DNA from: JAOUEA01 sp035550775
Lineage (GTDB): Bacteria; Actinomycetota; UBA4738; HRBIN12
DNA length: 18,723 bases
Direction: 5' to 3'
Assembly: GCA_035550775.1 (NCBI GenBank)
Contig: DASZOO010000255.1
Location: forward strand, 1 to 18,723
Numbering within the stretch: the stretch's first letter is position 1; each line of letters begins with the position of its first letter. This document shows, one piece after another, positions 6,716 through 14,472 of this stretch. The notes beneath the pieces were generated by a model. That model was not told where the DNA came from, did no database searches, and saw only the letters and a list, made by a program, of their open reading frames with translations. The position numbers were made by a program, and so were the translations under genes.

Positions 6716-8386
6716 GTGCTGCGCGAGCTCCACATCTCGGGGCTGGGGGTCATCGACGACCTCGACCTCTCGCTGCACCCCGGCCTCAACGTCCTGACGG
6801 GCGAGACCGGCGCGGGCAAGACGATGATCACGGTCGGGCTCGCCCTCGCCCTCGGAGCTCGGTCAAGCTCCTCGCTCGTCCGCGACGGCGCCTCCGCCGT
6901 CCGTGTGCAGGCGCTGTTCGACGTGGCCGAGATCGAGCGCGAGGCGCGAGGAACGCTCGACGGATGGGTGGAGGACGACGACGTGCTGCTCGCCCGGACG
7001 GTTCCGTCCGAGGGCAAGGGGTCGGCTCGGATCGGGGGGCAGCTCGCCACCGTCTCGGCGCTCACATCGTTGGGCTCCGCGCTCGTCGAGGTGCACGGGC
7101 AGGGCCAGGCCCAGCGGCTCCTCGAGCCCTCGGTGCAGACCGCTTTCCTCGATCGATACGCCGGCGACGAGCATCTCGTGGCGCTGGCCGCGTACCGGGA
7201 GACCTACGAGTCGCTGCGGGTGACGAGCTCCGAGCTCGATCGGCTTCGCGAGGCCGCGCGCGATCGCGAACGCGAACTCGACCTGCTCGCGTATCAGGTC
7301 CGCGAGATCGAGGCGGTGATGCCCGAACGCGGGGAGTCCGAGCGACTGGCGCTCGAGGAGGCCCGTCTGGGTCACGCCGAGCGGCTCATGGAGCTCGGCG
7401 GCTCGGCCGAAGCTGCGCTCACCGGCGACGAGCGCGGAGCGGCCGACGTCCTCGGTCTGGCGGCGCAGGCGCTCGACGAGGCCGGTGGTCTCGATCCAGA
7501 AGCCGCCGGCCTCGCCGTCCGCGGATCCGCGCTGGCCGTCGAGGTCGCCGAGCTGGCTCGTGACGTCCGCGCCTACCGCGAGTCGCTGGCCGTGGACCCC
7601 GAGGGGTTGCAGAACGTGCGAGAACGCATCGCGGCATTGAGGTCGCTGCAACGACGGTACGGCGAGTCCGATGCCGAGGTGCTGGCGTTCATGCACGAGG
7701 CCTCGCGGCGGCTGTCCGAGCTCGCCGGCGCCGACGAGCGACTGGCTCAGCTCGAGGAGTCCGTCGAGGCGCTCACGACGCAGGCCGGGGCGAGGGCGTC
7801 CGTCGTCACGGCGGGGCGCGTCGACGCGGCGAACCGGCTGGCGGACGCGATCGGAGCCGAGCTCGACGAGCTCGGCATGCCGGGCGCGAACGTCGAGGTC
7901 GTGCTCGAGGCTCTGCCGCGTCCGGGTCCCTCGGGGGCCGAACGCGTCGAGCTCCGGTTCGCCGGGGGCCCCGACCTCCCGCCGGCCCCGTTGGCGAAGA
8001 CCGCGTCGGGAGGCGAGCTGTCACGCACGATGCTCGCCTGCCGCAGCGTGCTGGCCGATCTCGACGCGGTGCCGACGGTCGTGTTCGACGAGGTCGACGC
8101 GGGCATCGGAGGCCGAGCCGGACTCGCCGTCGGCAGGCGCCTCGCCAGACTCGCACGCGACCGCCAGGTCCTGGTCGTGACCCACCTGCCGCAGATCGCT
8201 TGCTTCGCCGACCGGCACGTGCGGGTGACCAAACAGCGGGGGATCGCATCGGTAGAGGTGCTCGACGGCGCCGCCAGGGTGCGGGAGCTCTCACGCATGC
8301 TCGCTGGGCTCGATGAGAGCGAAAGCGCGGTGTCCCACGCCGAGGAACTGCTGCACGAGGCCGAGAAGGTCAAGGCGACCGCGTGA
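6716..8386 (+). CDS. recN: DNA repair protein RecN
   Basis: This 556-residue SMC-like ATPase acts in double-strand break repair. Walker A is GETGAGKT at residues 29-36. The middle (about 150-380) is rich in charged heptads forming the coiled-coil arms. The C-terminal half holds the ABC signature SGGELSRTMLA, the Walker B VVFDEVDAGIGG and the RecN-typical VTHLPQIACFAD. Length is similar to E. coli RecN (553). The start at GTG 6716 is fixed by MLRELHISGLGVID, the family N-terminus, and by a TAGGAT box giving a leaderless mRNA. The gene directly downstream is pyrG, with no steA- or mctB-like genes between. Confidence 0.96.
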   Translation: MLRELHISGLGVIDDLDLSLHPGLNVLTGETGAGKTMITVGLALALGARSSSSLVRDGASAVRVQALFDVAEIEREARGTLDGWVEDDDVLLARTVPSEGKGSARIGGQLATVSALTSLGSALVEVHGQGQAQRLLEPSVQTAFLDRYAGDEHLVALAAYRETYESLRVTSSELDRLREAARDRERELDLLAYQVREIEAVMPERGESERLALEEARLGHAERLMELGGSAEAALTGDERGAADVLGLAAQALDEAGGLDPEAAGLAVRGSALAVEVAELARDVRAYRESLAVDPEGLQNVRERIAALRSLQRRYGESDAEVLAFMHEASRRLSELAGADERLAQLEESVEALTTQAGARASVVTAGRVDAANRLADAIGAELDELGMPGANVEVVLEALPRPGPSGAERVELRFAGGPDLPPAPLAKTASGGELSRTMLACRSVLADLDAVPTVVFDEVDAGIGGRAGLAVGRRLARLARDRQVLVVTHLPQIACFADRHVRVTKQRGIASVEVLDGAARVRELSRMLAGLDESESAVSHAEELLHEAEKVKATA

Positions 8387-8446
8387 GGAAGGGTACGAGG
8401 CGGTCGTTCGGTAGCGGAAGTGTCTCGGAACGTGGGGGCCCTCTGC

Positions 8447-8452
8447 TAGAGT
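8447..8452 (+). promoter_or_regulatory. -10 box of pyrG (leaderless)
   Basis: TAGAGT matches TAnnnT and ends 8 nt before GTG 8461, so transcription should begin at or within a base or two of the start codon. It lies in the 74-nt gap after recN. No Shine-Dalgarno is visible before the GTG and no -35 is clear. Confidence 0.6.
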
Positions 8453-8460
8453 CGGGTCCC

Positions 8461-10104
8461 GTGGTCAGGGAGCAGTCGAAGTTCATCTTCGTCACGGGGG
8501 GAGTGGCCTCCGGGCTCGGCAAGGGCATCACCTCCGCCTCCCTCGGCCGCCTCTTCAAGTCCCGCGGGCTGAAGGTCGTCATCCAGAAGCTCGACCCCTA
8601 CGTCAACGTCGACCCGGGCACGATGAATCCGTTCGAACACGGCGAGGTGTTCGTGCTCGACGACGGCGCGGAGACCGACCTCGATCTCGGTCACTACGAG
8701 CGCTTCCTCGACGACGACCTGCACCGCGGGTCGAACTTCACGACGGGAGCGGTGTACTCCAGCGTGATCGCGAAGGAGCGCCGCGGCGACTATCTCGGCA
8801 AGACCGTGCAGGTGATCCCGCACATCACCGACGAGATCAAGGAGCGGGTGCGGGCACTCGCCGAGACCGAGGCGGCCGATCTGGTGATCGTGGAGATCGG
8901 CGGCACCGTGGGCGACATCGAGTCCCTGCCGTTCCTCGAGGCGATCCGTCAGCTGCGCAACGAGGTCGGCCGCGACAACTGCGCCTTCGTGCACGTCTCG
9001 CTGATGCCGTTCATCGGACCCAGCGGGGAGCTCAAGACCAAGCCCACGCAGCACTCGGTGAAGGAGCTGCGGGCGCTGGGGCTCCAGCCCGATGCGATCG
9101 TCTGCCGGTCCGACCGGCCGATCGGGCGCAATCTGAAGGAGAAGATCTCGCTGCTGTGCGACGTGCCGATCAGCGGCGTGATCAGCGCGCCCGACGCGCC
9201 GTCGATCTACGAGGTGCCGCTCGTGCTGCACCGCGAGGGGCTCGATACCGAGCTGGCGCACCATCTGCGCATCGAGTCCGAGCCCCGCCTCGCCGAGTGG
9301 GAAGGCTTGGTGGAGCGCATCCATGCGGCGACCGAGCCCGTCACCGTCGCGGTGGTGGGCAAGTACGTGACGCTCCGCGACGCGTACCTGTCCGTGATGG
9401 AGGCGCTGTACCACGGCGGGTTCCATCATGGGGCAGACGTCCAGATCCGATGGGTCGCCTCCGACGACCTCGGAGGCGGCGCGACCGAGGAGGCGCTGCG
9501 CGACGTCGACGGCGTGCTGATCCCCGGCGGGTTCGGTATCCGCGGGGTCGAGGGCAAGGTGGCGGCCGTGCGGTTCGCGCGCGAGCGTGCGGTGCCGTTC
9601 CTCGGCATCTGCCTCGGACTGCAGTGCGCCGTGATCGAGTTCGCCCGTCACGTGATGGGCCTCGACGGCGCGAACTCCAGTGAGTTCGACCCCGCCACGC
9701 CCGACCCGGTCATCGACCTCCTCCCCGAACAGAAGGACGTGACCGATCTCGGAGGGTCGATGCGGCTGGGCGCCCAGCCCTGTCACCTGGTCGCGGGCAC
9801 GAAGGCGGCCGAGGCCTACGGAGAGCCGGTCGTCTACGAACGACATCGCCATCGCTGGGAGGTGAACCCCGCCTACCACGAGCGTCTCGAGGCGCACGGG
9901 CTGGTGCTCTCGGGCAATTCGCACGACGGCCGGCTCACCGAGATCATCGAGCTGCCCGACCATCCGTTCTTCGTGGCGGGCCAGTTCCACCCCGAGCTTC
10001 GGTCGCGGCCGACGCGGCCGCACCCCCTCTTCCGGGAGTTCGTCGGCGCCGCCCAGATCCACCGGCGCGAGCGGTCGAGCCGGTCGCTGACGGCCACCGG
10101 GTAG
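8461..10104 (+). CDS. pyrG: CTP synthase
   Basis: This 547-residue enzyme converts UTP to CTP using ATP and glutamine. The N-terminal synthetase domain opens with KFIFVTGGVASGLGKGITSA (residues 7-26), the P-loop-type motif, and includes LDPYVNVDPGTMNP. The C-terminal class I glutamine amidotransferase domain has FLGICLGLQ with nucleophile C384, and H510 and E512 in GQFHPE complete the triad. Length matches E. coli PyrG (545). The frame remains open to a GTG at 8383 that overlaps the recN stop. I prefer GTG 8461 because it gives the family N-terminus and has a -10 box 8 nt upstream. The last ~15 residues (after RERSS) are an unremarkable tail. Confidence 0.96.
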   Translation: MVREQSKFIFVTGGVASGLGKGITSASLGRLFKSRGLKVVIQKLDPYVNVDPGTMNPFEHGEVFVLDDGAETDLDLGHYERFLDDDLHRGSNFTTGAVYSSVIAKERRGDYLGKTVQVIPHITDEIKERVRALAETEAADLVIVEIGGTVGDIESLPFLEAIRQLRNEVGRDNCAFVHVSLMPFIGPSGELKTKPTQHSVKELRALGLQPDAIVCRSDRPIGRNLKEKISLLCDVPISGVISAPDAPSIYEVPLVLHREGLDTELAHHLRIESEPRLAEWEGLVERIHAATEPVTVAVVGKYVTLRDAYLSVMEALYHGGFHHGADVQIRWVASDDLGGGATEEALRDVDGVLIPGGFGIRGVEGKVAAVRFARERAVPFLGICLGLQCAVIEFARHVMGLDGANSSEFDPATPDPVIDLLPEQKDVTDLGGSMRLGAQPCHLVAGTKAAEAYGEPVVYERHRHRWEVNPAYHERLEAHGLVLSGNSHDGRLTEIIELPDHPFFVAGQFHPELRSRPTRPHPLFREFVGAAQIHRRERSSRSLTATG

Positions 10105-10111
10105 TCGGCCG

Positions 10112-10630
10112 GTGCCCGAGCCGGTCACCGCGCGGACGGTCTTCCGTGGCTCGTACGTGCGCGTCGACGTCGAGGAGTGGCCGGAGATCGGCCCGTGGGA
10201 GATCGTGCGCCGCCACGACGCCACCGCGGTCCTGCCCGTGACCCCCGACGACCAGGTCGTGTTGGTGCGCCAGTTCAGGCCGGCCGTTCGCCAGATGCTG
10301 GCAGAGGTTCCCGCGGGCATCCTCGACGTCGACGGTGAGGATGCCCTCACCGCCGCGGCGAGAGAGCTGTTCGAGGAGACGGGCTTCCGGCACTCCGCGA
10401 TCGAGTTCCTCGGTGGCGTCTACCCGACGGTGGGGTCCAGCGACGAGTACGTGCACCTGTTCTGGGCGAGGACCGAGCCCGAGCGTTCGGGCGCCGTCGA
10501 GCCGGGCATCGAGTTGGTGATCGAGCCGCTCGGGCGCATGGTCGACGCCGCGAGATCGGGGCGGGTGCGCGACGCGAAGACCGCGCTGTGCCTGATGATG
10601 GCCGCCGGAAGGCCCCCGTTGCCGCGGTGA
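10112..10630 (+). CDS. Nudix hydrolase, ADP-ribose pyrophosphatase type
   Basis: This 172-residue Nudix enzyme probably hydrolyses ADP-ribose or a related sugar nucleotide to AMP and sugar phosphate. The Nudix box runs from G69 through E76 to the REL-EE-TG core, with R84, E85, E88 and E89 as metal-site residues. One extra residue between G69 and E76 is usual for the actinobacterial ADPRase subgroup. VLVRQFRPAV upstream of the box and GGVYPTVGSSDE downstream are typical of the ADP-ribose group. It starts 7 nt after pyrG, the same order as Rv1699-Rv1700 in M. tuberculosis, so it is probably co-transcribed with pyrG. Confidence 0.92.
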   Translation: MPEPVTARTVFRGSYVRVDVEEWPEIGPWEIVRRHDATAVLPVTPDDQVVLVRQFRPAVRQMLAEVPAGILDVDGEDALTAAARELFEETGFRHSAIEFLGGVYPTVGSSDEYVHLFWARTEPERSGAVEPGIELVIEPLGRMVDAARSGRVRDAKTALCLMMAAGRPPLPR

Positions 10631-10658
10631 GATCCGCCCCCGGCTGAGCGGCGTTCAG

Positions 10659-10735
10659 TACGCTTGCGTCGGAACGGAACGGCGGAACGGGGCGAACAGG
10701 CGGTGCCGGAGGTACCGGTGCCGCGGCTGAGGAGG
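10659..10735 (+). promoter_or_regulatory. ald promoter and repeat-containing leader
   Basis: TACGCT at 10659-10664 is a plausible -10 box, giving a leader of about 75 nt before the TTG start at 10747. The leader holds three copies of GGAACGG (10671, 10676 and 10684), a degenerate fourth, and two direct copies of CGGTGCCG at 10701 and 10716 on either side of GGTACC. GAGGAGGG at 10728-10735 is the ribosome binding site. Repeats at this location could bind an ald regulator of the Lrp/AldR type; that assignment is inference. Confidence 0.4.
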
Positions 10736-10746
10736 GTGCCGCGCCT

Positions 10747-11871
10747 TTGGATGTCGGGATCCCGAAGGAAGTCAAGGACAACGAGTTCCGGGTGGCGGCG
10801 ACCCCCGAGGGGGTGCGAGAGCTCACCCGAGCCGGCCACCGCGTGTACGTCGAGGCCGGGGCGGGGGCGGGCTCGGCGATCCTCGACGACCAGTACGCCG
10901 CCGTGGGGGCGGAGATCCTCCCCGACGCCGACGCCGTGTTCGCGTCGGCCGATCTGGTCGTGAAGGTCAAAGAGCCCCTGCCCGAGGAGTACGAGCGCTT
11001 CCGTCCCGGCCACACGCTCTTCACGTATCTGCACCTGGCCGCCGACGAGCGGTTAACCCGGTTCCTCGCGGATCGCGGGGTGAGCTCCGTCGCCTACGAG
11101 ACCGTGCAGACCGCCGACGGCCTGCTGCCGCTCCTCGCGCCGATGTCGGAGATCGCCGGCCGCATGGCTCCCCAGGAGGGAGCGGCCGCCCTGGAGCGCC
11201 CGCACGGCGGACGCGGCGTACTCATGGGGGGCGCGTCCGGCGTGGCTCCTGCGAAGGTGGTGGTGCTGGGTGCGGGCATGGCCGGGGCGAACGCAGCCCA
11301 GATCGCGGCGGGGATGGAGGCGGAGGTCACCGTCGTCGATCGCAACGTCGATCGTCTCCGCGACATCGATCGCATCTGGCACGGCCGCATCCAGACGGAG
11401 ATGAGCTCCGGCCTCGCGATCGAGCGGTTGGTCGTGGAAGCCGACCTCGTCGTGGGGGCCGTGCTCGTGCCCGGAGCGAGGGCTCCCCATCTCGTGGGGG
11501 CCGAGACCGTCGCCGCGATGCGTCCGGGAGCGGTGCTCGTCGACATCTCGATCGACCAGGGGGGATGCTTCGAGACCTCCCACGTCACCACGCACTCCGA
11601 CCCGACGTTCGTCGTCGACGGTGTCGTCCACTACTGCGTCGGGAACATGCCCGGTGCGGTGCCCCGGACCTCGACGTATGCCCTGACGAACGTGACCCTG
11701 CCGTACGTGGTCTCGATCGCGGACCGCGGGCTCGTCGAGGCGCTCCGGGGCGATCCGGCCCTGGCGCGGGGGGTGAACGTCTACCGGAGCGAGATCACGA
11801 ACGCCGGGGTCGCGGCGGCCCACTCCGTCGAGCTGGCGCCGCTGGACGCCCTGCTCGATGGTGTCGGCTGA
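10747..11871 (+). CDS. ald: alanine dehydrogenase
   Basis: This 374-residue NAD-dependent enzyme interconverts L-alanine with pyruvate and ammonia. It begins with VGIPKEVKDNEFRVA, and substrate and catalytic residues R15, K75, H96 and D270 are at the expected places. The NAD-binding loop is GAGMAGANAA (175-184), with D198 at the end of the second strand. The ASGVAPAKVVVLGAG and PRTSTYALTN motifs separate Ald from the transhydrogenase alpha subunit. The start is TTG 10747, supported by the family N-terminus and a GAGGAGGG site 11 nt upstream; no in-frame ATG or GTG fits. In mycobacteria ald lies elsewhere (Rv2780), so its place between Nudix and xerD is unusual. Confidence 0.94.
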   Translation: MDVGIPKEVKDNEFRVAATPEGVRELTRAGHRVYVEAGAGAGSAILDDQYAAVGAEILPDADAVFASADLVVKVKEPLPEEYERFRPGHTLFTYLHLAADERLTRFLADRGVSSVAYETVQTADGLLPLLAPMSEIAGRMAPQEGAAALERPHGGRGVLMGGASGVAPAKVVVLGAGMAGANAAQIAAGMEAEVTVVDRNVDRLRDIDRIWHGRIQTEMSSGLAIERLVVEADLVVGAVLVPGARAPHLVGAETVAAMRPGAVLVDISIDQGGCFETSHVTTHSDPTFVVDGVVHYCVGNMPGAVPRTSTYALTNVTLPYVVSIADRGLVEALRGDPALARGVNVYRSEITNAGVAAAHSVELAPLDALLDGVG

Positions 11872-11891
11872 GACCGAGGCACAGGAGGATC

Positions 11892-12878
11892 ATGACGACG
11901 CCGATCGGGAACGCGGTCGCGCGATACCTCGACCATCTCGCCGTGGAACGGGGTTCCTCGCGGCACACGCTCGCCGCGTACCGGCGCGATCTCGCCCGGT
12001 ACGAGCGGTTCCTCGCCTCCCGCCAGGTGACCGACCCGACCGAGGTCGACGAAGCGCTCGTCCGCTCGTTCCTAGCGTCGATCAGCGCGTCCACCCACGG
12101 TGAGGACGAACGCCCCTACCGAGCCTCGTCGGTCGCCCGCACGCTGTCGTCGGTTCGGTCGTTCCACCGGTTCCTGCTGCGGGAAGGCCTGGCCGAGCGC
12201 GATCCCGCCGTGGGAGTGGCCCAGCCGAAGCTCCCTCGCTCGTTGCCGCACCCGCTCACGGTCGATGAAGTGCATCGGCTGCTGGAGGCGCCGGATCCGT
12301 CGACGCCGGCCGGACGACGCGACCGCGCGATCCTGGAGCTCCTGTACGGCTCGGGGCTGCGCGTCTCGGAGCTGACGGGACTCGACGTCGACGACGTCGA
12401 CCTCGAGGACGGCTCCGTGCGGGTGCTCGGCAAGGGCGGGAAGGAGCGCGAGGTCCCGGTCGGCCGGTACGGTCGTGAGGCGATCGAGGCGTACCTGACG
12501 ACCGCGCGTCCGGCGTTCGCCACCGGCCGGGGGCGCGGGGCGTTGTTCCTGAACCAACGCGGCGGCCGGCTCTCTCGCCAGAGCTGCGATCGCATGGTTC
12601 GGGCGGCCGCACGATCGGCCGGCATCGAACGCGACGTCTCCTCCCACACCCTGCGACACTCGTTCGCGACGCACCTGCTCGAGGGCGGAGCCGATGTCCG
12701 CGTCGTGCAGGAACTGCTCGGTCATGCGAGCGTGGCGACCACGCAGATCTACACCCTCATCACCAGGGACCACCTGCGTGAGGTGTACTACACATCGCAC
12801 CCCAGGGCGCGGCGGGCCGCGGCGTCCGCGGGAGCTGGCGTCAGACGTGGTGCGACGAGCAACGGCGAGGAGGGTTGA
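11892..12878 (+). CDS. xerD: tyrosine recombinase XerD
   Basis: This 328-residue site-specific recombinase resolves chromosome dimers at dif together with XerC. The N-terminal SAM-like core-binding domain covers about residues 5-105. The catalytic domain has the complete set R157 (GLRVSE), K181 (GKGGKERE), H252 and R255 (HTLRHSFATH), H278 (LLGHAS) and nucleophile Y287 (TTQIYT). ATG 11892 is preceded by AGGAGG at 11883-11888. The last ~25 residues (from about 304) form a basic, Ala-rich tail beyond the usual XerD end. The neighbours (DksA-like, deoB and eventually scpAB) and the absence of phage or integron genes argue for the housekeeping enzyme rather than an integrase. XerC versus XerD rests mainly on synteny with Rv1701. 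Confidence 0.92.
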   Translation: MTTPIGNAVARYLDHLAVERGSSRHTLAAYRRDLARYERFLASRQVTDPTEVDEALVRSFLASISASTHGEDERPYRASSVARTLSSVRSFHRFLLREGLAERDPAVGVAQPKLPRSLPHPLTVDEVHRLLEAPDPSTPAGRRDRAILELLYGSGLRVSELTGLDVDDVDLEDGSVRVLGKGGKEREVPVGRYGREAIEAYLTTARPAFATGRGRGALFLNQRGGRLSRQSCDRMVRAAARSAGIERDVSSHTLRHSFATHLLEGGADVRVVQELLGHASVATTQIYTLITRDHLREVYYTSHPRARRAAASAGAGVRRGATSNGEEG

Positions 12879-12881
12879 CGG

Positions 12882-13232
12882 ATGGACGAGGCCGACGCCG
12901 CACGCCGGACCGCCCTGCTGGAGCAGCGCGAACATCTCCGAGCCGAGATCGGGTCGCTCGGCGCCGATCCCGACTCCGACGAGGTCACCTTCGTCGACGA
13001 CGCCGGGTTCGCGGACCGATCGCACAACACCGAGGAGCGGTCCAGGCTGATCTCCGTGGCGCGCGCGCTGCGATCGAACCTGCGAGACGTCGATCACGCG
13101 CTCGCGAAGATGGACGCGGGTACGTACGGTGCCTGCGAGCGTTGTGGACGACCCATCGCTCCCGAGCGCCTCGACGCGCTCCCGTGGGCGATGCTGTGCA
13201 TCGAGTGCAAGCAGGAAGGGGTCCGGCCGTGA
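12882..13232 (+). CDS. TraR/DksA-type zinc finger protein
   Basis: This 116-residue protein of the DksA/TraR family has a helical coiled-coil N-terminal part (about residues 5-78). A C4 zinc finger follows, formed by C85, C88, C106 and C109 in YGACERCG...MLCIECK. Family members bind in the RNA polymerase secondary channel and tune initiation, but the DxxDxA tip motif of true DksA is not seen here, so function may differ. ATG 12882 has GGAGGG at 12869-12874 upstream and follows xerD by 3 nt. Its stop overlaps the deoB start as GTGA, which suggests translational coupling with the nucleoside-salvage genes. Confidence 0.85.
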   Translation: MDEADAARRTALLEQREHLRAEIGSLGADPDSDEVTFVDDAGFADRSHNTEERSRLISVARALRSNLRDVDHALAKMDAGTYGACERCGRPIAPERLDALPWAMLCIECKQEGVRP

Positions 13233-14437
13233 GCAGGGCGCGCGTGCCCCTCGTGCTCGTCGTGGTCTGCGACTCCTGGGGGATCGGAGGAGCACCCGAC
13301 GCCGCGGCATACGGTGACGAGGGCTCCGACACGCTCGGCAACACGGCCCGCGCCGCGGGTGGGTTGGACGTGCCCGCCTTGGAGGCGCTCGGCCTCGGCC
13401 TGCTCACCGACATCGAGGGTGTCACGCCTCGGGCCGAGCCCGGCTCGGCGCACGGGTGGGCGGTCGAGCGTTCGGCCGGCAAGGACACCACCACCGGCCA
13501 CTGGGAGATGATGGGCCTGCGGCTCGACGAGCCGTTCCCGCTGTATCCGAACGGGTTCCCGGCCGAGATCGTGGCGCCGTTCGAGCGGGCGATCGGGCGA
13601 CCGGTGCTCGGCAACGAGTCCGCCTCGGGCACCGAGATCATCGCCCGCCTCGGCGAGGAGCACCTCGCGACCGGGTCGCCCATCGTGTACACGAGCGGAG
13701 ACTCCGTCTTCCAGATCGCGGCTCACAAGGAGGTCGTGCCGCTCGAGCAGCTCTACGAGTGGTGCCGCCTCGCTCGGGAGCTGCTCGTTCCGCCGCACCG
13801 CGTGGGGCGTGTGATCGCTCGGCCGTTCGAGGGGGAGCCGGGCGCCTTCGTCCGCGCCCCGGAGCGTCGGGACCTCTCGGTGCCACCGCCCGGTCCCACG
13901 GTGCTCGACGCCCTCGTGGCCGGCGGGGTGCCCGTCTACGGTGTGGGGAAGATCCAGGACATCTTCGCCGGGCAGGGCGTCAGCGAAGGCGTCTACTCCG
14001 AGTCGAACGACGACGGGGTCGATCTGACGATCGAGTACCTCGGACGGCCCAGGCCGGCGTTCGTGTTCACGAACCTCGTCGACTTCGACTCGAAGTACGG
14101 CCACCGGAACGACCCCGAAGGATACGCCGCCGCGATGGAAGCGTTCGATCGCCGATTGCCGGACCTGCTCGCGGCGCTCGACGGGGGCGTGCTGTTGATC
14201 ACGGGCGATCACGGATGCGACCCGACCACCCCGCCGACCGATCACTCGCGGGAGCGCGTTCCGCTGCTGGCCGCCGGGCTCCCGGCCGGTCCGTACGAGA
14301 TCGGGGTTCGCGACGGCTTCGGTGACCTCGGCCACACCGTGGCCGACCTGCTGGGGGTCGAGGTCGAAGGCCTCCGGGGTTCGTCGTTCGCACCATCGCT
14401 CGGGTACGGAGCGACCGCACCCTCGAGTAGAGGGTGA
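13229..14437 (+). CDS. deoB: phosphopentomutase
   Basis: This 402-residue enzyme of the alkaline-phosphatase superfamily interconverts (deoxy)ribose 1-phosphate and 5-phosphate. The metal and catalytic motifs are clear: CDSWGIGGAPDA (residues 14-25) at the N-terminus, GSDTLGN at 32-38 and the phosphothreonine region GKDTTTGHWE at 84-93. FTNLVDFDSKYGHRND and the C-terminal metal site ITGDHGCDPTTPPTDHSRER follow. Length agrees with B. subtilis (394) and E. coli (407). GTG 13229 overlaps the preceding stop by 4 nt. It works with the downstream nucleoside phosphorylase to pass nucleoside sugars into the pentose phosphate pathway. Confidence 0.95.
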   Translation: MSRARVPLVLVVVCDSWGIGGAPDAAAYGDEGSDTLGNTARAAGGLDVPALEALGLGLLTDIEGVTPRAEPGSAHGWAVERSAGKDTTTGHWEMMGLRLDEPFPLYPNGFPAEIVAPFERAIGRPVLGNESASGTEIIARLGEEHLATGSPIVYTSGDSVFQIAAHKEVVPLEQLYEWCRLARELLVPPHRVGRVIARPFEGEPGAFVRAPERRDLSVPPPGPTVLDALVAGGVPVYGVGKIQDIFAGQGVSEGVYSESNDDGVDLTIEYLGRPRPAFVFTNLVDFDSKYGHRNDPEGYAAAMEAFDRRLPDLLAALDGGVLLITGDHGCDPTTPPTDHSRERVPLLAAGLPAGPYEIGVRDGFGDLGHTVADLLGVEVEGLRGSSFAPSLGYGATAPSSRG

Positions 14438-14472
14438 GGTCGACTGCCACCGGAAGGAGCGTGAGGTCACCG

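Noticed and set aside
5372..6778. Minus-strand open frame of 468 codons opposite tlyA and nadK
   Set aside because: It has low-complexity, repeat-like composition and no motif, and it lies across two certain plus-strand genes.
8383..8460. 26-residue N-terminal extension of PyrG from GTG 8383, overlapping the recN stop
   Set aside because: CTP synthases start just before KFIFVTGG, and a TAGAGT -10 box directly before GTG 8461 would lie inside the extension.
8446..10350. Long minus-strand open frame of 634 codons opposite pyrG
   Set aside because: The translation is Arg/His/Asp-rich with no domain and mirrors the codon bias of pyrG, which is unmistakable on the plus strand. It is a high-GC antisense shadow.
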